A stretch of 64,000 nucleotides of DNA from Argopecten irradians. Taxonomy: Eukaryota; Mollusca; Bivalvia; Pectinida; Pectinidae. Within the stretch, counting starts at the first letter, position 1; each line of letters begins with the position of its first letter. This document shows, one piece after another, positions 48,782-59,624 of this stretch. A program made the position numbers and the translations under genes. The notes below the pieces were generated by a model. That model saw nothing but the letters and a program-made list of their open reading frames with translations, was not told where the DNA came from and made no database searches. The stretch lies in assembly GCF_041381155.1 (NCBI RefSeq), contig NC_091134.1, forward strand, positions 9,704,755 through 9,768,754, given 5' to 3'.

Positions 48782-50755
48782 TGACAACTGAATATAATCT
48801 CTCTGATGTTCGCAACATTTGAGTGCACTTTTCGTTATCTGTAGATCTGAATTGTGCATAATTTTATTCAGGGAATTAATATTTCTCTTGCGTTACTGCT
48901 TGTCGCGATGACGAATGCTTACTGAATACCTCTTTACCGTTGCCACTTTCCTACTTTGTACCTATTTGGTAATAATGCAGGTTATTGGATCAAATGTGTG
49001 TGGTTCATTTATGCCGTTCTAGAGCACATGTAGCAATGTAACTAGCGCCTGTTAATTCCATTCAGGGAGACATTAGACAATGAATAGAAGTAGATGAATG
49101 TATTCTTTCGCCCATGCCTATGTCCGGAATCTCTCTACATTGAAATCGATTCCTTTGATTGATCTTGTGCGCTTTGTTGGCTATTATTCACCTTTCTGCA
49201 CCGAAAATATTAGTTATTTTTGCACGTGAAGACAACGAAGTAGATATTTCACTTGCTCAAAATATTGAATGATGTGTACAAAGTCTTTATCGTAGTATGC
49301 AATATAACAAAATAATGAGATTGTTAAGTTTATAGCAGCATAACATTTTGTTTTCTCTGTGTCTCCGATATCTCAAATGAAAGAATCACAGCTAAAACAA
49401 TAAGTGAAATTAATGTTCATTTACGCTATTAGCGATTCACACGTGTCTAGTTAGAAAACAGCGATAGTTTAATCCAATCTGGGAAATATATCCACCGATC
49501 CATTACATTATTTCACTCAATACATCATAAACCATTATGTCATCAATCTCAGTGTTTATACGTCAAGTTTACATACATTTCGTCACATGAATAAATAAGT
49601 TTACGTCATTTATTCATCTTTTATGGCGCATGAATTATCATCCTATTTGTATTTAAAAACATGAAAACACCCTTGATGGTTATGAATTTCTGAAGAAAAG
49701 ACACCTTGCTATGTCTGGCCAACACGTTCTATTTTTATGTACCTGTAAGTAGATCGGTACTTTTATATATTCCAATCTGATAAGAATTACATCTCAGAAT
49801 GTCTTAGTGTTTTTGTACTATATCTGATGCATGGACATAGATAAGGACATGATATTTTTTAGGGTTTTTTATTTTGCTTTATTGAGTATATACATTGTTT
49901 GAATAAATGACTACTAAATATTCTATCCACTGCAGTACATATTATATCAAAAAATTGATACAATATCATTACTATGTAAAACAATACCTGTGAAAAGGGT
50001 ACAACTGTGTGTATATTGTTATTCTACACTTATTGTCTGATTATTGTATTCTTGTGATAAATTTCCCTCATTTGTATTTGACATGACATATACATAATTC
50101 ATGTGCATTAAAACTTTATATCGATATCGGAGTTTCTTTTATATGTGATGGCTTGTTGATGTGTATACACTATGTCTGTGTTCAAAATGTCTGTGACAAT
50201 TAATGACAAAATTGATTGAGTAAAAGGACAATGTTTCTTCAATTGGTAATTTATCAACAGTATACGGAATAATTCGAATGCTTGGTCAATGTAACGTGAA
50301 ACCTAAACCGTGGCAAAAATAAACCACGAGACATCATTCTACTAAGAAAATGTGCGTAAGTCTAGAAAAGAAATGAAACAAAGTTATCGCATTTCAACAC
50401 ATCATTTTTAGTTTCGGTTGTAAATTATATAACGCAGCTATGACATACTTTGTTTTAATTGATACCAATGGACATATCTAATACTATAAGAAAAAAATAA
50501 ATGTATTTTGTTGTTCATGAATACAAAATGCATGTTTGTTTTGTACAGTAAAAGTGATTTACACACTTGGAAAATATCATTTATTTAAACAAGAAATAAT
50601 ACCTGAACGAACGTACTGATATATAAATAACGACTAAAAGACATCGGAACAGTTCATGTTCAGTAACCTGATCTAAGTGGAATTACAAATTATGGTAAAA
50701 AAGGGCTAAAATGATACTTATTGATATAATATACAAACATCATGGTATGACAACA
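48782..50755 (+). other. SLC6 3' UTR and spacer
   Basis: AT-rich. Probable 3' UTR up to one of the AATAAA signals at 49,590 or 49,902. No other gene seen. Confidence 0.5.
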
Positions 50756-50762
50756 ATACTTA

Positions 50763-52823
50763 CAAAGAGCCCAAGAGGCCTATGGGCCTTTACGGTCATC
50801 TGACTATTGGCACAATACAACATAGTTGTTTAAGATTTTAGCCTATTTGACTAATGTGAATGAAGATCAATGTCACTTTTTTAAAACAAATATGGCAGCC
50901 CTTTATCCCAGCATGTCACAGGCCCAATACTAGGCCTCTAGGCCTCTCAGTTATTCACAAAAAGTTATTTCAAGATTTTAGCCTATTTGACCCCTGTGGC
51001 CTTAGTTGAAGGTCAAGCTCATTCATTTGTACGAACTTGGTAGCTCTCCATCAAAGAATGTCACAGGCCCAATATCGGGTCTTTAGGCCTCCTAATTATT
51101 CTAAAGAAATCGCTTTAAAACATTAACCTATTTGACCCCTGTGACCTTAAGTGACAGTCAAGGTCATTATTTTGATAAATTTTTGATTTGATATTTTGAT
51201 TATTTTGATGAAGTAGCCCTTCATCAAAGTAAGCTGCAGGTCCAATATGGGCATCCTGGGCCTTTCAAAACATTAACCTATTTGACCCCTGTGACCTTAA
51301 GTGACAGTCAAGGTCATTATTTTGATAAATTTTTGATTTGATATTTTGATTATTTTGATGAAGTAGCCCTTCATCAAAGTAAGCTGCAGGTCCAATATGG
51401 GCATCCTGGGCCTTTCAGAAGATTTTAGCCTATTTGACCCCTGTGATTTTGAAGGTCAAAGTCATTCATTTGAACAAACTTAGTAGCCCTTCATCTTAGC
51501 ATGCTGCAGGCCCAATATGAGTATCCCGGGTCTTTCGGTTCTTGAGAAGAAGTTGTTTTAAGAATTTAGCCTATTTGACCCCTATGACCTTGGATGAAGG
51601 TCAAGGTCATTCATTTGAACAAACTTTGTAGCCCTTCATCCCAGCATGTTGCATGCCCAATATGAGTATTCTAGGCCGTTCGGTTCTTGAGAAGAAGTCG
51701 TTTAAAGATTTAAGCCTATTTCACCCCTGGGACCTTGTCGTTCATTTTAACAAACTTGGTAGCCCTTTATCCCAGCATGTCAGAGGCCCAATATCAGATC
51801 TCTAGGCGTCCTTTTTATTTTCAAGAAGTGGTTTAAAGAATTTAGCCTATTTGACTCATGTGACCTTGAATGAAGTCAGGGTCATTAACTTAAACAATTG
51901 TGTAGCCCTTCATCCCAGCATGTTGCAGGTCCAGTATGAGCATATTGGGCCTTTCAGACTTGAAAAGAAGTCGATAAAAAAATCTTAGCCTATTTGACCT
52001 CTGTGACCTTGAAGGTCAAGGTCATTCATTTGAACAAATTTTAGTAGTCCTTCATCTCAGCATGTTGAAGGCCCAATACTAGTATCCTGGGCCTTTCGGT
52101 TCTTGAGAAAAAGTTGATTCGAGAGTTTAGCCTATTTGACCCCTGTGACATTGAATGAAGCTCAAGATCATTCATTTGAACAAAAACGTGGTAGCCCTTC
52201 ATTCCAGCATACTGAAGGCCCAATATGAGAATCCTAGGCCGTTCGGTTCTTGAGAAGAAGTCGTTTAAAGATTTTAGCCTATTTCACCTCTGTGATCTTG
52301 AATGACTTTAGGGTAATGTCATTCATCTGAACAACTTGGTAGCCCTACATCCCACCATGACACAGGCCCAATATCAGATCTCTAAATGTCCTAGTTATTC
52401 ACAAGAATTTGTTTAAAGGCTTTTGGCCTTATTGACCTCTTTAGCCTTAAGTGAAGGTCAAGATCATTCGTTTGAACGAACTTGATATCCCTTCATCCCA
52501 ACACGGGCTCAATTATCAGGTCTCTAGGCCTCTTAGTTATAGACAAGAAGTTGTTTAAAGGATTTTAGCCTATTTGACCCCTGTGACCTTTAATGAAGGT
52601 CAAGTTCATTCAAAACAAACTTGATAGGTCAAGGTCACTTCATTAACAAACTTTGTAGCCCTTCATGCCAGCATGATACAGGCCCAATATCAGTACCCTG
52701 GGCCTTTCGGTTATTGAGAAGAAGCCGTTTGAATGAAAAGTTTACGCACGGTGGACGGCGGACGGCGAACGGCGCACGACGACGGGCGGTGCATGATGAC
52801 AATATGTCATCCTGACCCTTCGA
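50763..52823 (-). mobile_element. TAGCTCACC-family element with a 13-unit internal array
   Basis: On the minus strand it reads from a GC-rich CGTC/GTCC head (52,740-52,823, decayed) to the hairpin tail GATGACCGTAAAGGCCCATA followed by GGCCTCTTGG (50,763-50,802). That is the same layout and tail as the plus-strand element at 2,175-3,770. Between them lie 13 units of 131-150 bp keyed by TTTAGCCTATTTGACCCC, TGTGACCTTGAATGAAGG, GTAGCCCTTCATCCCAGCAT and GGCCCAATAT (unit starts near 50,840, 50,978, 51,127, 51,275, 51,425, 51,567, 51,709, 51,840, 51,985, 52,125, 52,274, 52,424 and 52,563). The units at 51,121 and 51,271 are nearly identical over 150 bp, a recent duplication. Non-coding. Confidence 0.85.
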
Positions 52824-52829
52824 TAACCT

Positions 52830-54400
52830 AAAAATGTAGTACGTAATACATAACATTGCTTTAAAGAGATTGAAAGAGGGGGGAAACGAGAGATAAAGGA
52901 GAAAGAAAGATACATAGATAGAGAGAGAGTGTAAATTATTAGAAACAGATATAAATTATAAAACAATACAAATAACAATTATCTACATAACAAGAAAATG
53001 TATTCTAAACTACATAAAATTGAGGACTGCCAAGTAAGGGCAACTGTAACTTGAAATTAATCTTCATTATGGAATAAAACAAATCTCTTAGTTCCATATC
53101 GTTTGCTAATACGTTAAAACATAAAAAGCTATATACTGGAAAACATGAGCTTCATTGTGCGTATGTCGCAAAAACGTTTAGAGTGCTGATCTCCAAAACT
53201 TATCAAAATCAAGTATAAATGAAACATATGAAAATGTCAGAGAAAACAAAAATAGCGAAAAAAAAATAAAATTTGTAAATCCCAAATTTAAAAGTTATAT
53301 TTCTATTCCTTATTTAGATGCAACAAGATAAAATACAATTTCGGGCAAATCCCAAATTTAAAAGTTATATTTCTATTCCTTATTTAGATGCAACAAGATA
53401 AAATACAATTTCGGGCAAATAGTTATAACGCATTAACGCGCATGTTTCAACTATTTGTCAGCACAACTCATATGTGTGATACAATATTGTACTGAACAGC
53501 TTGGTAAGACAACACTCGTTAGGTCACGATATACTAAGAGACCAGTATATGTAACAACACACGTGTGGTTAATTATGGTTAATTTGAATAAATATTTTTA
53601 TGTTATGAAGATATGACACAAAAAGTGAACTCTAAATAAATAAATAACGGATTTATAATGAGATTACACACAGATTTTTGTTATATCTCCATAACCTAAG
53701 AAAGAACTATTTAAATGAATACTTATGATTGAAAATATTACTTCTAATCTTTTTAAACTAACTTTAGTTTAGAACTTCTGTTTATGAAATCATAACGCCG
53801 TTAATGCAGCCAATCCTAAGCGATGTAACAAACAGCGATTCAATTTTTGCCTTTAAAGGCTGTTAAAGTAAATGTTTAAGCCAATGAAAATGCTCGTTAC
53901 AAGTAAAATGGAATTATTTGTGAATCATTAAAAACCTCATCAATATGTATTACAAAACCACAAAATCGTTTTCCTCATGGAACAAAAACCTTTGTGATTT
54001 CCAATTCAGCGAATTCGCGAAAAAGCGTCTTCGAAGATCTACACACACACACACACACATGCTACACTCGCGTCGTAGCTGTGATCTGTTGAAAAGTACA
54101 AACCCCATCCGGATGCTTTACAATATTTCAGTCTTTCCTCATCACCATTGCACTCTACATAATAAATCCACACCTTCCTGGTTCCCCTGCTAAACGATTT
54201 TGTAGCGCTGTAACTACAAGTAGATTATAAATATTTTTTTTTATTAGTAATTAATAAATTAACTAACTTATTAACTATCTCACTGATTAACAGACAGGCG
54301 GACATAGTGCTTATTTTGTTCTAGTATTTACCATCTATTTCATTAAGTTATTTTTTAATTTACTCTACGATTGACTGACTGACTTTGCCATGATAAAAGT
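52830..54400. other. Intergenic with small repeats
   Basis: Includes a GA-rich tract at about 52,866-52,930, an exact tandem duplication at 53,281-53,420 and an AC run at 54,041-54,058. No gene recognised. Confidence 0.45.
53281..53420 (+). repeat. Exact 70-bp tandem duplication
   Basis: CCCAAATTTAAAAGTTATAT and the next 50 bases recur without visible change at an offset of 70 (53,281 and 53,351). Recent event or assembly artefact. Confidence 0.9.
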
Positions 54401-54411
54401 TTATAATTATT

Positions 54412-54675
54412 TCATATACATACGTGTGGACAACTGTTGTGTATGAACCTCAATCCAAGTTGTCTACAAATAACTTCGTACACTGGAGTTTTGATTATCC
54501 AGCCGCTCCGTATTGTACCATAGCCTTTATGACCATATATTTCTATACGACCGGCTGTCTTACCGGTTCCAACTTCAAGTTGGATATCCCCATACAAGCC
54601 ACCGTGTGATGGTAGGAACATCAATAGCAGCTCAAAACTGGGCATAGGGAAATTTAACTGTTCTCTTCTTTTCAT
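54412..54675 (-). CDS. SRCR-like exon, partial, possibly decayed
   Basis: The minus-strand frame contains GDIQLEVGTGKTAGRIEIYG, then HKGYGTIRSGWIIKTPVYEV and ICRQLGLRF, which follows the first half of a scavenger-receptor cysteine-rich domain (xxLxxG...GRVEIxxxGxWGTVCDDGW...VVCRQLG). The cysteine of the GTVCDDGW block is replaced by Arg, while the cysteine of CRQLG is kept. The second half of the domain is not in this frame. A possible acceptor (CCCAG at about 54,638) and donor (GTATGT at about 54,425) would bound an exon. No neighbouring SRCR exon was found. It lies downstream of, and on the same strand as, the C4-like gene. It may be an exon of another gene or a remnant. Confidence 0.45.
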   Translation of the reverse strand: MKRREQLNFPMPSFELLLMFLPSHGGLYGDIQLEVGTGKTAGRIEIYGHKGYGTIRSGWIIKTPVYEVICRQLGLRFIHNSCPHVCI

Positions 54676-54679
54676 TTGG

Positions 54680-55630
54680 TTTAAAATCTATTTACATACC
54701 TCCTTTTAATCTATCAAAGTTACTTCCCTTCTTTTCGCTTCGTCAGTACTGGGAGAGTTATGTCCCCGTGTTTTATTCAGGCAGTGCTGACACAATGAAA
54801 AGACGGGAAGTACATTTAATTTGACTATAGTAAACAATTCAATTTAAAAAAGGGTATATATATAATACATGTATATCATAACCATGTTTCTGTCCATGAT
54901 ACACATGACGCTTTCTATTCTCTTTTACCTGCATTGTATTCTTCAAATCAGTTTGGCGGTTGGCTTATATTTTAAAAAATGTTCAACATCCTGTACAAAT
55001 TGTTCATGCAGGTTTTCCACACAAAACCTGCACACTATATATCCGGTGTTGTAATTTTCTTTTGATATTTTTAGTATTATGGCTCAGTTGATTCTCTTTG
55101 TAACACATTATTTCGAAAACCTAAACTAATATTGTTTACATAATATTGGAAACGTAGACTTAATATGTTAATTAACAGAAACAAATATTGATCCATCAAC
55201 GATTAGCTCATGTTGTCATACCTAGTCAAGTCGTTTGATATCGAATTTTATATCTATGCCCACCATAGCGATGAGTTTTAAAACATACCTTTATCATTAT
55301 AATGTATGGTGAACATATTTCTGTGATTAATTTGTTCCCAAAAACTGATTTTCTAGAGATTTTTTTAAGTCATCGACCAGGTGACGATGTTGAAGAAAAT
55401 GTCGATATTCAGAATGTAAGACATCAAACGTTTGTATTATATCGTAGCGAAGGACAAATTCGCTTTCTAAATGCAAAACTAAACTGTAAAATGTCAAATA
55501 TGTTTTTTTCTCAACCACTGCGACAGAAATATAAAAATAAACACATATTTCTTTTATTGATTTTTTTTCTAAAAAAACATCGTTATAGAATGCTGTTGCA
55601 AAATTACTTTTTAAACAATATCTTTACAGT
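54680..55630. other. Spacer downstream of the C4-like gene
   Basis: AT-rich. It holds a possible poly(A) signal on the minus strand (TTTATT at 55,553-55,558 on plus), about 75 bp after the last coding block. Otherwise nothing recognised. Confidence 0.4.
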
Positions 55631-55709
55631 TGTTATTTCACGCAGACGACGCAAGACAGGTATTTCCCCTCCTCGTATGGCGGACACGGTAATGGGACAC
55701 ATCGCGACT

Positions 55710-56119
55710 TCACTCCATAAAAGTCTTTTGCATCCTCGTTGCGATTTCTCCCCCTGGTATTGCTTGCGGATGTTCACCCACACACACGTTTTGCGACGCA
55801 GCTTCGTACTTATAGTAACCAGACGCTAGGTTGCCATAATAGGCTTCTGTCCATCCGGGGTAGCACTGAGTTCTACCGGGTATCATAAGACTTGCTGTGT
55901 AATGCCCAACGAGACAAACAACGCATGGCACATCCTCTGTCCAGGTGGGCATACCAAATAAATTGGCTGGTAATTCGTATTCGCCTCCGAAAACAAATCC
56001 ACTTAAGTCAGGATATTTCCCAACTACGTCCTTCTTTGGGCCCCATATGGGATCTTTTGGCATACAGATGTACTCAGCTGCGGCCCCTGTATGATGTTTA
56101 TTTGAGCCTCTGGCATACC
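55710..56119 (-). CDS. C4-like last exon, open main frame
   Basis: From acceptor TTTATCAG (GGTATGCC first) the frame stays open to the TGA at 55,710-55,712, ending IPGGEIATRMQKTFME. The residues after IPGG do not fit the family. The family-like C-terminus continues to 55,633 in another frame, as described for the gene. Confidence 0.7.
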
Positions 56120-56666
56120 CTGATAAATTACAAAAAAAAAAACGTCATGTTATAAATACGAAAATTAGAATTGAATGTCAATTGTAGAATGTATCTTGAT
56201 GGATTGGTGGAATTGTGCTATGCTGGTGCCGAAATAAATATAAGATAGGGATGTGCAGCAGAAAAAATACAGAAAAAAAACGTTCGGCGAAACTTACATA
56301 CATATTTGTGTTTTATGTTATAAAGCCTAAATTGTTTCGAATCGAGATCTAACTTCCAAAAATCTAAATCTAAGAAAAGACCAAAGGGTCGAATACAAAC
56401 AGTACTTTTGTTTTGAAACGAGCATTTTTATTGACTTTTATTCTATGTTATCTTCAATATATTCGGGATAAAATAAATCCGTGTTAATCATTGTAATAAA
56501 AAACCCACTGTGGATACCATTTAACAATATTAGTTTCTGAAAACATGGTTTCAAAAACTAATGTTGTTGTTTTGTTCCGAAGTGCCTTCACAACAAATTA
56601 CAACAATCGATAATTAATAGATGTGTTGTAGTGCTCATATTAGACAAAAATATGAACGTGTCTTAC

Positions 56667-56741
56667 CAGAGTATACAAGAGTTGTAACATTGGCAGGGCA
56701 ATCTGATCTACCCCATCTCGTAAACACTGCGGCCTTATTAC
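56667..56741 (-). CDS. C4-like exon (RWGR block)
   Basis: 75-bp exon between acceptor TATTTACAG and donor GTAAGA, encoding NKAAVFTRWGRSDCPANVTT and LVYS, with split codons at both ends that join to the next exon as Gly. Confidence 0.75.
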
Positions 56742-56959
56742 CTGTAAATAGCAACGTTTTAAAACATAATATTTTAGGGACAATTTAGTCTAAGAGAACA
56801 TTGAAACTTGTACACATATCGGAAAAGCCCAGCTCTAGCCCCCGTTCGAACTCACTCGCTGTCCGCCATTATACATTGTGGTCGAACATCTTGTTTGCCG
56901 AACCCTGTCCCTTGCACGTAGAGTACGCTTTTGGGTGGCTTTTTTGTGGCCATGTTTCG

Positions 56960-57191
56960 TTCGCCACCCTTTTTATAGATGCTATTTTTTATTTTCAGAA
57001 TTGAGTTTATATTGTGTAATGTTTTGTAACACAAGTTTGTGTTAATTGTTCAGTTATCCAGTTGTTCTGGATATGCTAGTCAATTAATAAATTGACAATC
57101 ATTCTCAACCTGTAAAAAAACGGAGCTTCAGCAGCAGCCAGTAAAAATAATGAGTATATTTTTGCGGAGTTAGAGGATAGCGAACACAAAT
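56960..57191. repeat. Direct repeat, copy 1
   Basis: From TTCGCCACCC to GCGAACACAAAT. It includes CAGTTATCCAGTTGTTCTGG and CGGAGCTTCAGCAGCAGCCA and recurs at 57,528-57,782 in the same orientation. Confidence 0.85.
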
Positions 57192-57288
57192 GTAAATTAT
57201 GTAGCGTAGCGTGGATAATTTATTTTGTGTGATCCATTTTCATAGTTTTCTATGATTGTTGACTTTAGGCAACTCAAGTTATTTCCCT

Positions 57289-57344
57289 TGCTCCAGGGGA
57301 GATTTAAACCGTTGAACTATATAGAGTAATCTCCCCTGAGCAAG
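57289..57344. repeat. Hairpin with 16-bp stem
   Basis: TGCTCCAGGGGAGATT pairs with AATCTCCCCTGAGCA across a 24-base loop, with one mismatch. It lies between the two direct repeats. Confidence 0.7.
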
Positions 57345-57527
57345 CTATAATTAGAACTCGCACTACTCGCACTAAGACAAAGAAGCGTCCTGTTTTTCAG
57401 AAAAGATTTTTGATACCAACCCACCTCTCACTTAATTTTTTGTGTCGATTTATTTGTAAAATTGCTGTTTACGTTGTTGAGTGGCTCGGGCCTTAATTTG
57501 TGTAAGGCCTTTTTTGGTTCGCCACCT

Positions 57528-57782
57528 TTTTATAGATGCTATTTTTTATGTTCATAATTGAGTTTATATTATGTAATGTTTTGTAACATAAGTTTGTGTT
57601 AATTGTTCAGTTATCCAGTTGTTCTGGATATGCTAGTCAATTAATAAATTGACAATCATTCTCAATTATGGTTTCTGTTATATATTTTATTCCATATCAC
57701 ATCTGTAAAAAAGGAGCTTCAGCAGCAGCCATTAAAAATAATGAGTATATATTTGCGGAGTTAGAGCATAGCGAACACAAAT
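57528..57782. repeat. Direct repeat, copy 2
   Basis: Same sequence as 56,960-57,191, offset 568 bp, with about 25-40 extra AT-rich bases in the middle (near 57,666-57,705). This could be a partial tandem duplication or the two ends of a small element. No decision possible from sequence alone. Confidence 0.85.
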
Positions 57783-59165
57783 CAACTTTTGTGTAGAACT
57801 GCTCAAATCGCTATGACAGTAGTGTGTTTACCCTTTTAGGTGAATTGTCTTCCCTAAGAAAACATTCTATCACCTCAGTGTTATGTAGTTCATTTGTTTA
57901 ACGCGCATGACTTTGGCTCGGGTATGAGTACAGCGTACAATTTGTATCTGCTTAATCGTATTGATCAACGATTTGTAATTACAAAGGTATCAATTAAAAT
58001 ACTAAACAATGACGTGGAATTTGTCAATATTTTGTGTTATATGTTTCATAAGAAATGTAGAACAATACATTTATGCCATATTTTGCTTCTTGGTTATATA
58101 AAAGAATTAGCCTGAGTGAATTGTCCCTTTAAGTGCACAGTATTTATATAACTATACTTTATTTTTCTTAGTAAATACATCTCTGGTACATAAATAAAAC
58201 CTTTTCACTGCAAAATTAACAAAGATTAATTTATATTCATTAAGTACATGTCTATTTGATTTTATATCAGTAGTTTCCATTTCATATCTAAATTTATCAC
58301 GTTTTTATGGGTAGATTGCATTATATATATATATATATATATATCATTTACATGAAATACAAGTATTTTCTCAAGTCAAAAACAACTTTGAATTGCAGCA
58401 AAAACCAGTCTTATTGTGCTTTTGAGACACTTTTTATTTCATAATAAACTATTAGTAATGCAATCATATACCGGGTAATACATAGCTTTTAAATAAAAAG
58501 ATTTGATACATCTAGCGATACCCTTCTAGATCGTCTTTCATTAAAATATATTTACACTTGTATATCATTTTTCTTTGCAACCAGTCAAACCGTATTATCG
58601 AAAACAACCCTGTTCATGCAGATAAGACAAGATACAGAAACAACAAAGAAAAATCTCATGTGACGTTTATTCAGTATAATATTCAATATTTTGTATTACA
58701 TCACCATTACATTAATGGTAATTTGACAATATTAAAACACTTGGCTATTTAAAAACATCTGTCCTATTGATATAATCGAAATTCAACATAGCTATATTTG
58801 CATGTGAATATCAGCATAAAACTAAAATCATTTCTATAAAGAATTGGAGATATATAATATTATAAAATATTTACAAGAAGAATTAGAGAAAGAAAACATT
58901 ATGAAAACAACTGTCAAACTTATCGCATCTCTGGAAACAATAAATAAACCGTATCGTGATCGCTAAAAATATGAACATACAATGTAAGAAAAAGTACTGT
59001 CATGTAGTTACAAAATCATCAAAATTTAAACAGTGCTTTTGATATACAGTTCATTGTTGTTTCAAATATGGTTATATAAAATGTGTACAAAAGTACATTG
59101 AAATATTTACAGTATTCTATTTAAATTAACTTTACAGTCTAAAGGCTGGAGGAGATGGGTGCAAC

Positions 59166-59620
59166 ATGGCGGCAATGTCAGAATATGTATATACTCCTCC
59201 TTGGTCTTTTCAAGAGGGGTTAAACCTCATGCGATCCATGATAAGGAGCTGTGGTCTTTCTGGGCCACCGTTTTTTAAGAAAGACGTTTATAATGCCATT
59301 CTTGGCCCAAAAACATCACACATTCAAGGTTTACTTTGGTATGTCCATATTGTACCTGGAGGCGCGTCAGTGATGGCGAATGATTGCAGACATTTCTTTG
59401 TTTTACCTTCATCAATGCATAAGGGAGGCATTGCTAAACCAATAGCATTTACACATGCTAATACAGTAATGTTCTTCAGGGAATAACTTTTTCTTCCGGA
59501 TAGCAATCTTGTTCCCTTCTTGGCAAATCCTGGGCAAGAGTATGTTCAAACTGCTTCCCAGTTTCATCTGCATCCTATACTAAATGGAGTTTCTTTTGAA
59601 GACTTACTTCAGTTTCTGCT
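59166..59620 (-). pseudogene. pogo/Tigger-type DDE transposase remnant
   Basis: On the minus strand: DADETGKQFEHT (about 59,560), NITVLACVNAIGLAMPP (about 59,424-59,477), APPGTIWTYQSKP, and GGPERPQLLIMD (about 59,235-59,270). This is the central part of the DDE_1 superfamily catalytic domain of pogo/Tigger elements (Tc1/mariner superfamily), which cut and paste DNA. The first Asp (DETG) and the second (LLIMD) remain, but the usual GHxSH after the second is lost. In-frame stops (for example after YQSKP) and a frame change between DETG and NITV show it is dead. DNA-binding N-terminus and inverted ends were not found. The open plus-strand frame over it is antisense. Confidence 0.8.
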
Positions 59621-59624
59621 TAAA

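Larger units (their letters stand above)
55633..56741 (-). pseudogene. Short-chain collagen C4-like gene, 3' part, with a frame change
   Basis: Two minus-strand exons are visible: 56,741-56,667 and 56,119-55,633. Together they encode RWGRSDCPANVTTLVYSG, then YARGSNKHHTGAAAEYICMP, DVPCVVC, CYPGWTEAYYGNLASGYY and QAIPGG. This is the cysteine-rich C-terminal module of the secreted, collagen-C4-like proteins abundant in bivalves (recognised from memory of the family). In the main frame the protein stops at 55,710 after a non-family tail. The expected ending SRCVPLPCPPYEEGKYLSCV and VCVK, with a stop at 55,633-55,635, is present in another frame. A net one-base change therefore lies near 55,743-55,757, beside runs of T and C. 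It could be a pseudogene, an allele or a sequencing error. Collagen repeats and signal peptide exons upstream were not found. Confidence 0.7.
56742..59160. other. Upstream of the C4-like exons: direct repeats, no exon found
   Basis: Holds the ~230-255 bp direct repeat pair (56,960 and 57,528), a 16-bp-stem hairpin at 57,289-57,344 and an AT microsatellite at about 58,322-58,345. No collagen Gly-X-Y exon was recognised on the minus strand. A short minus frame MATKKPPKSVLYVQGTGFG near 57,000 is of unknown meaning. Confidence 0.4.

Noticed and set aside
55302-55829. 175-codon plus-strand frame
   Set aside because: It runs antisense over the C4-like last exon and adjacent AT-rich DNA. Low-complexity composition and no motif.
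59166-59486. 106-codon plus-strand frame starting MAAMSEYVYTPPW
   Set aside because: Antisense to the transposase remnant, which has clear family blocks on the minus strand.
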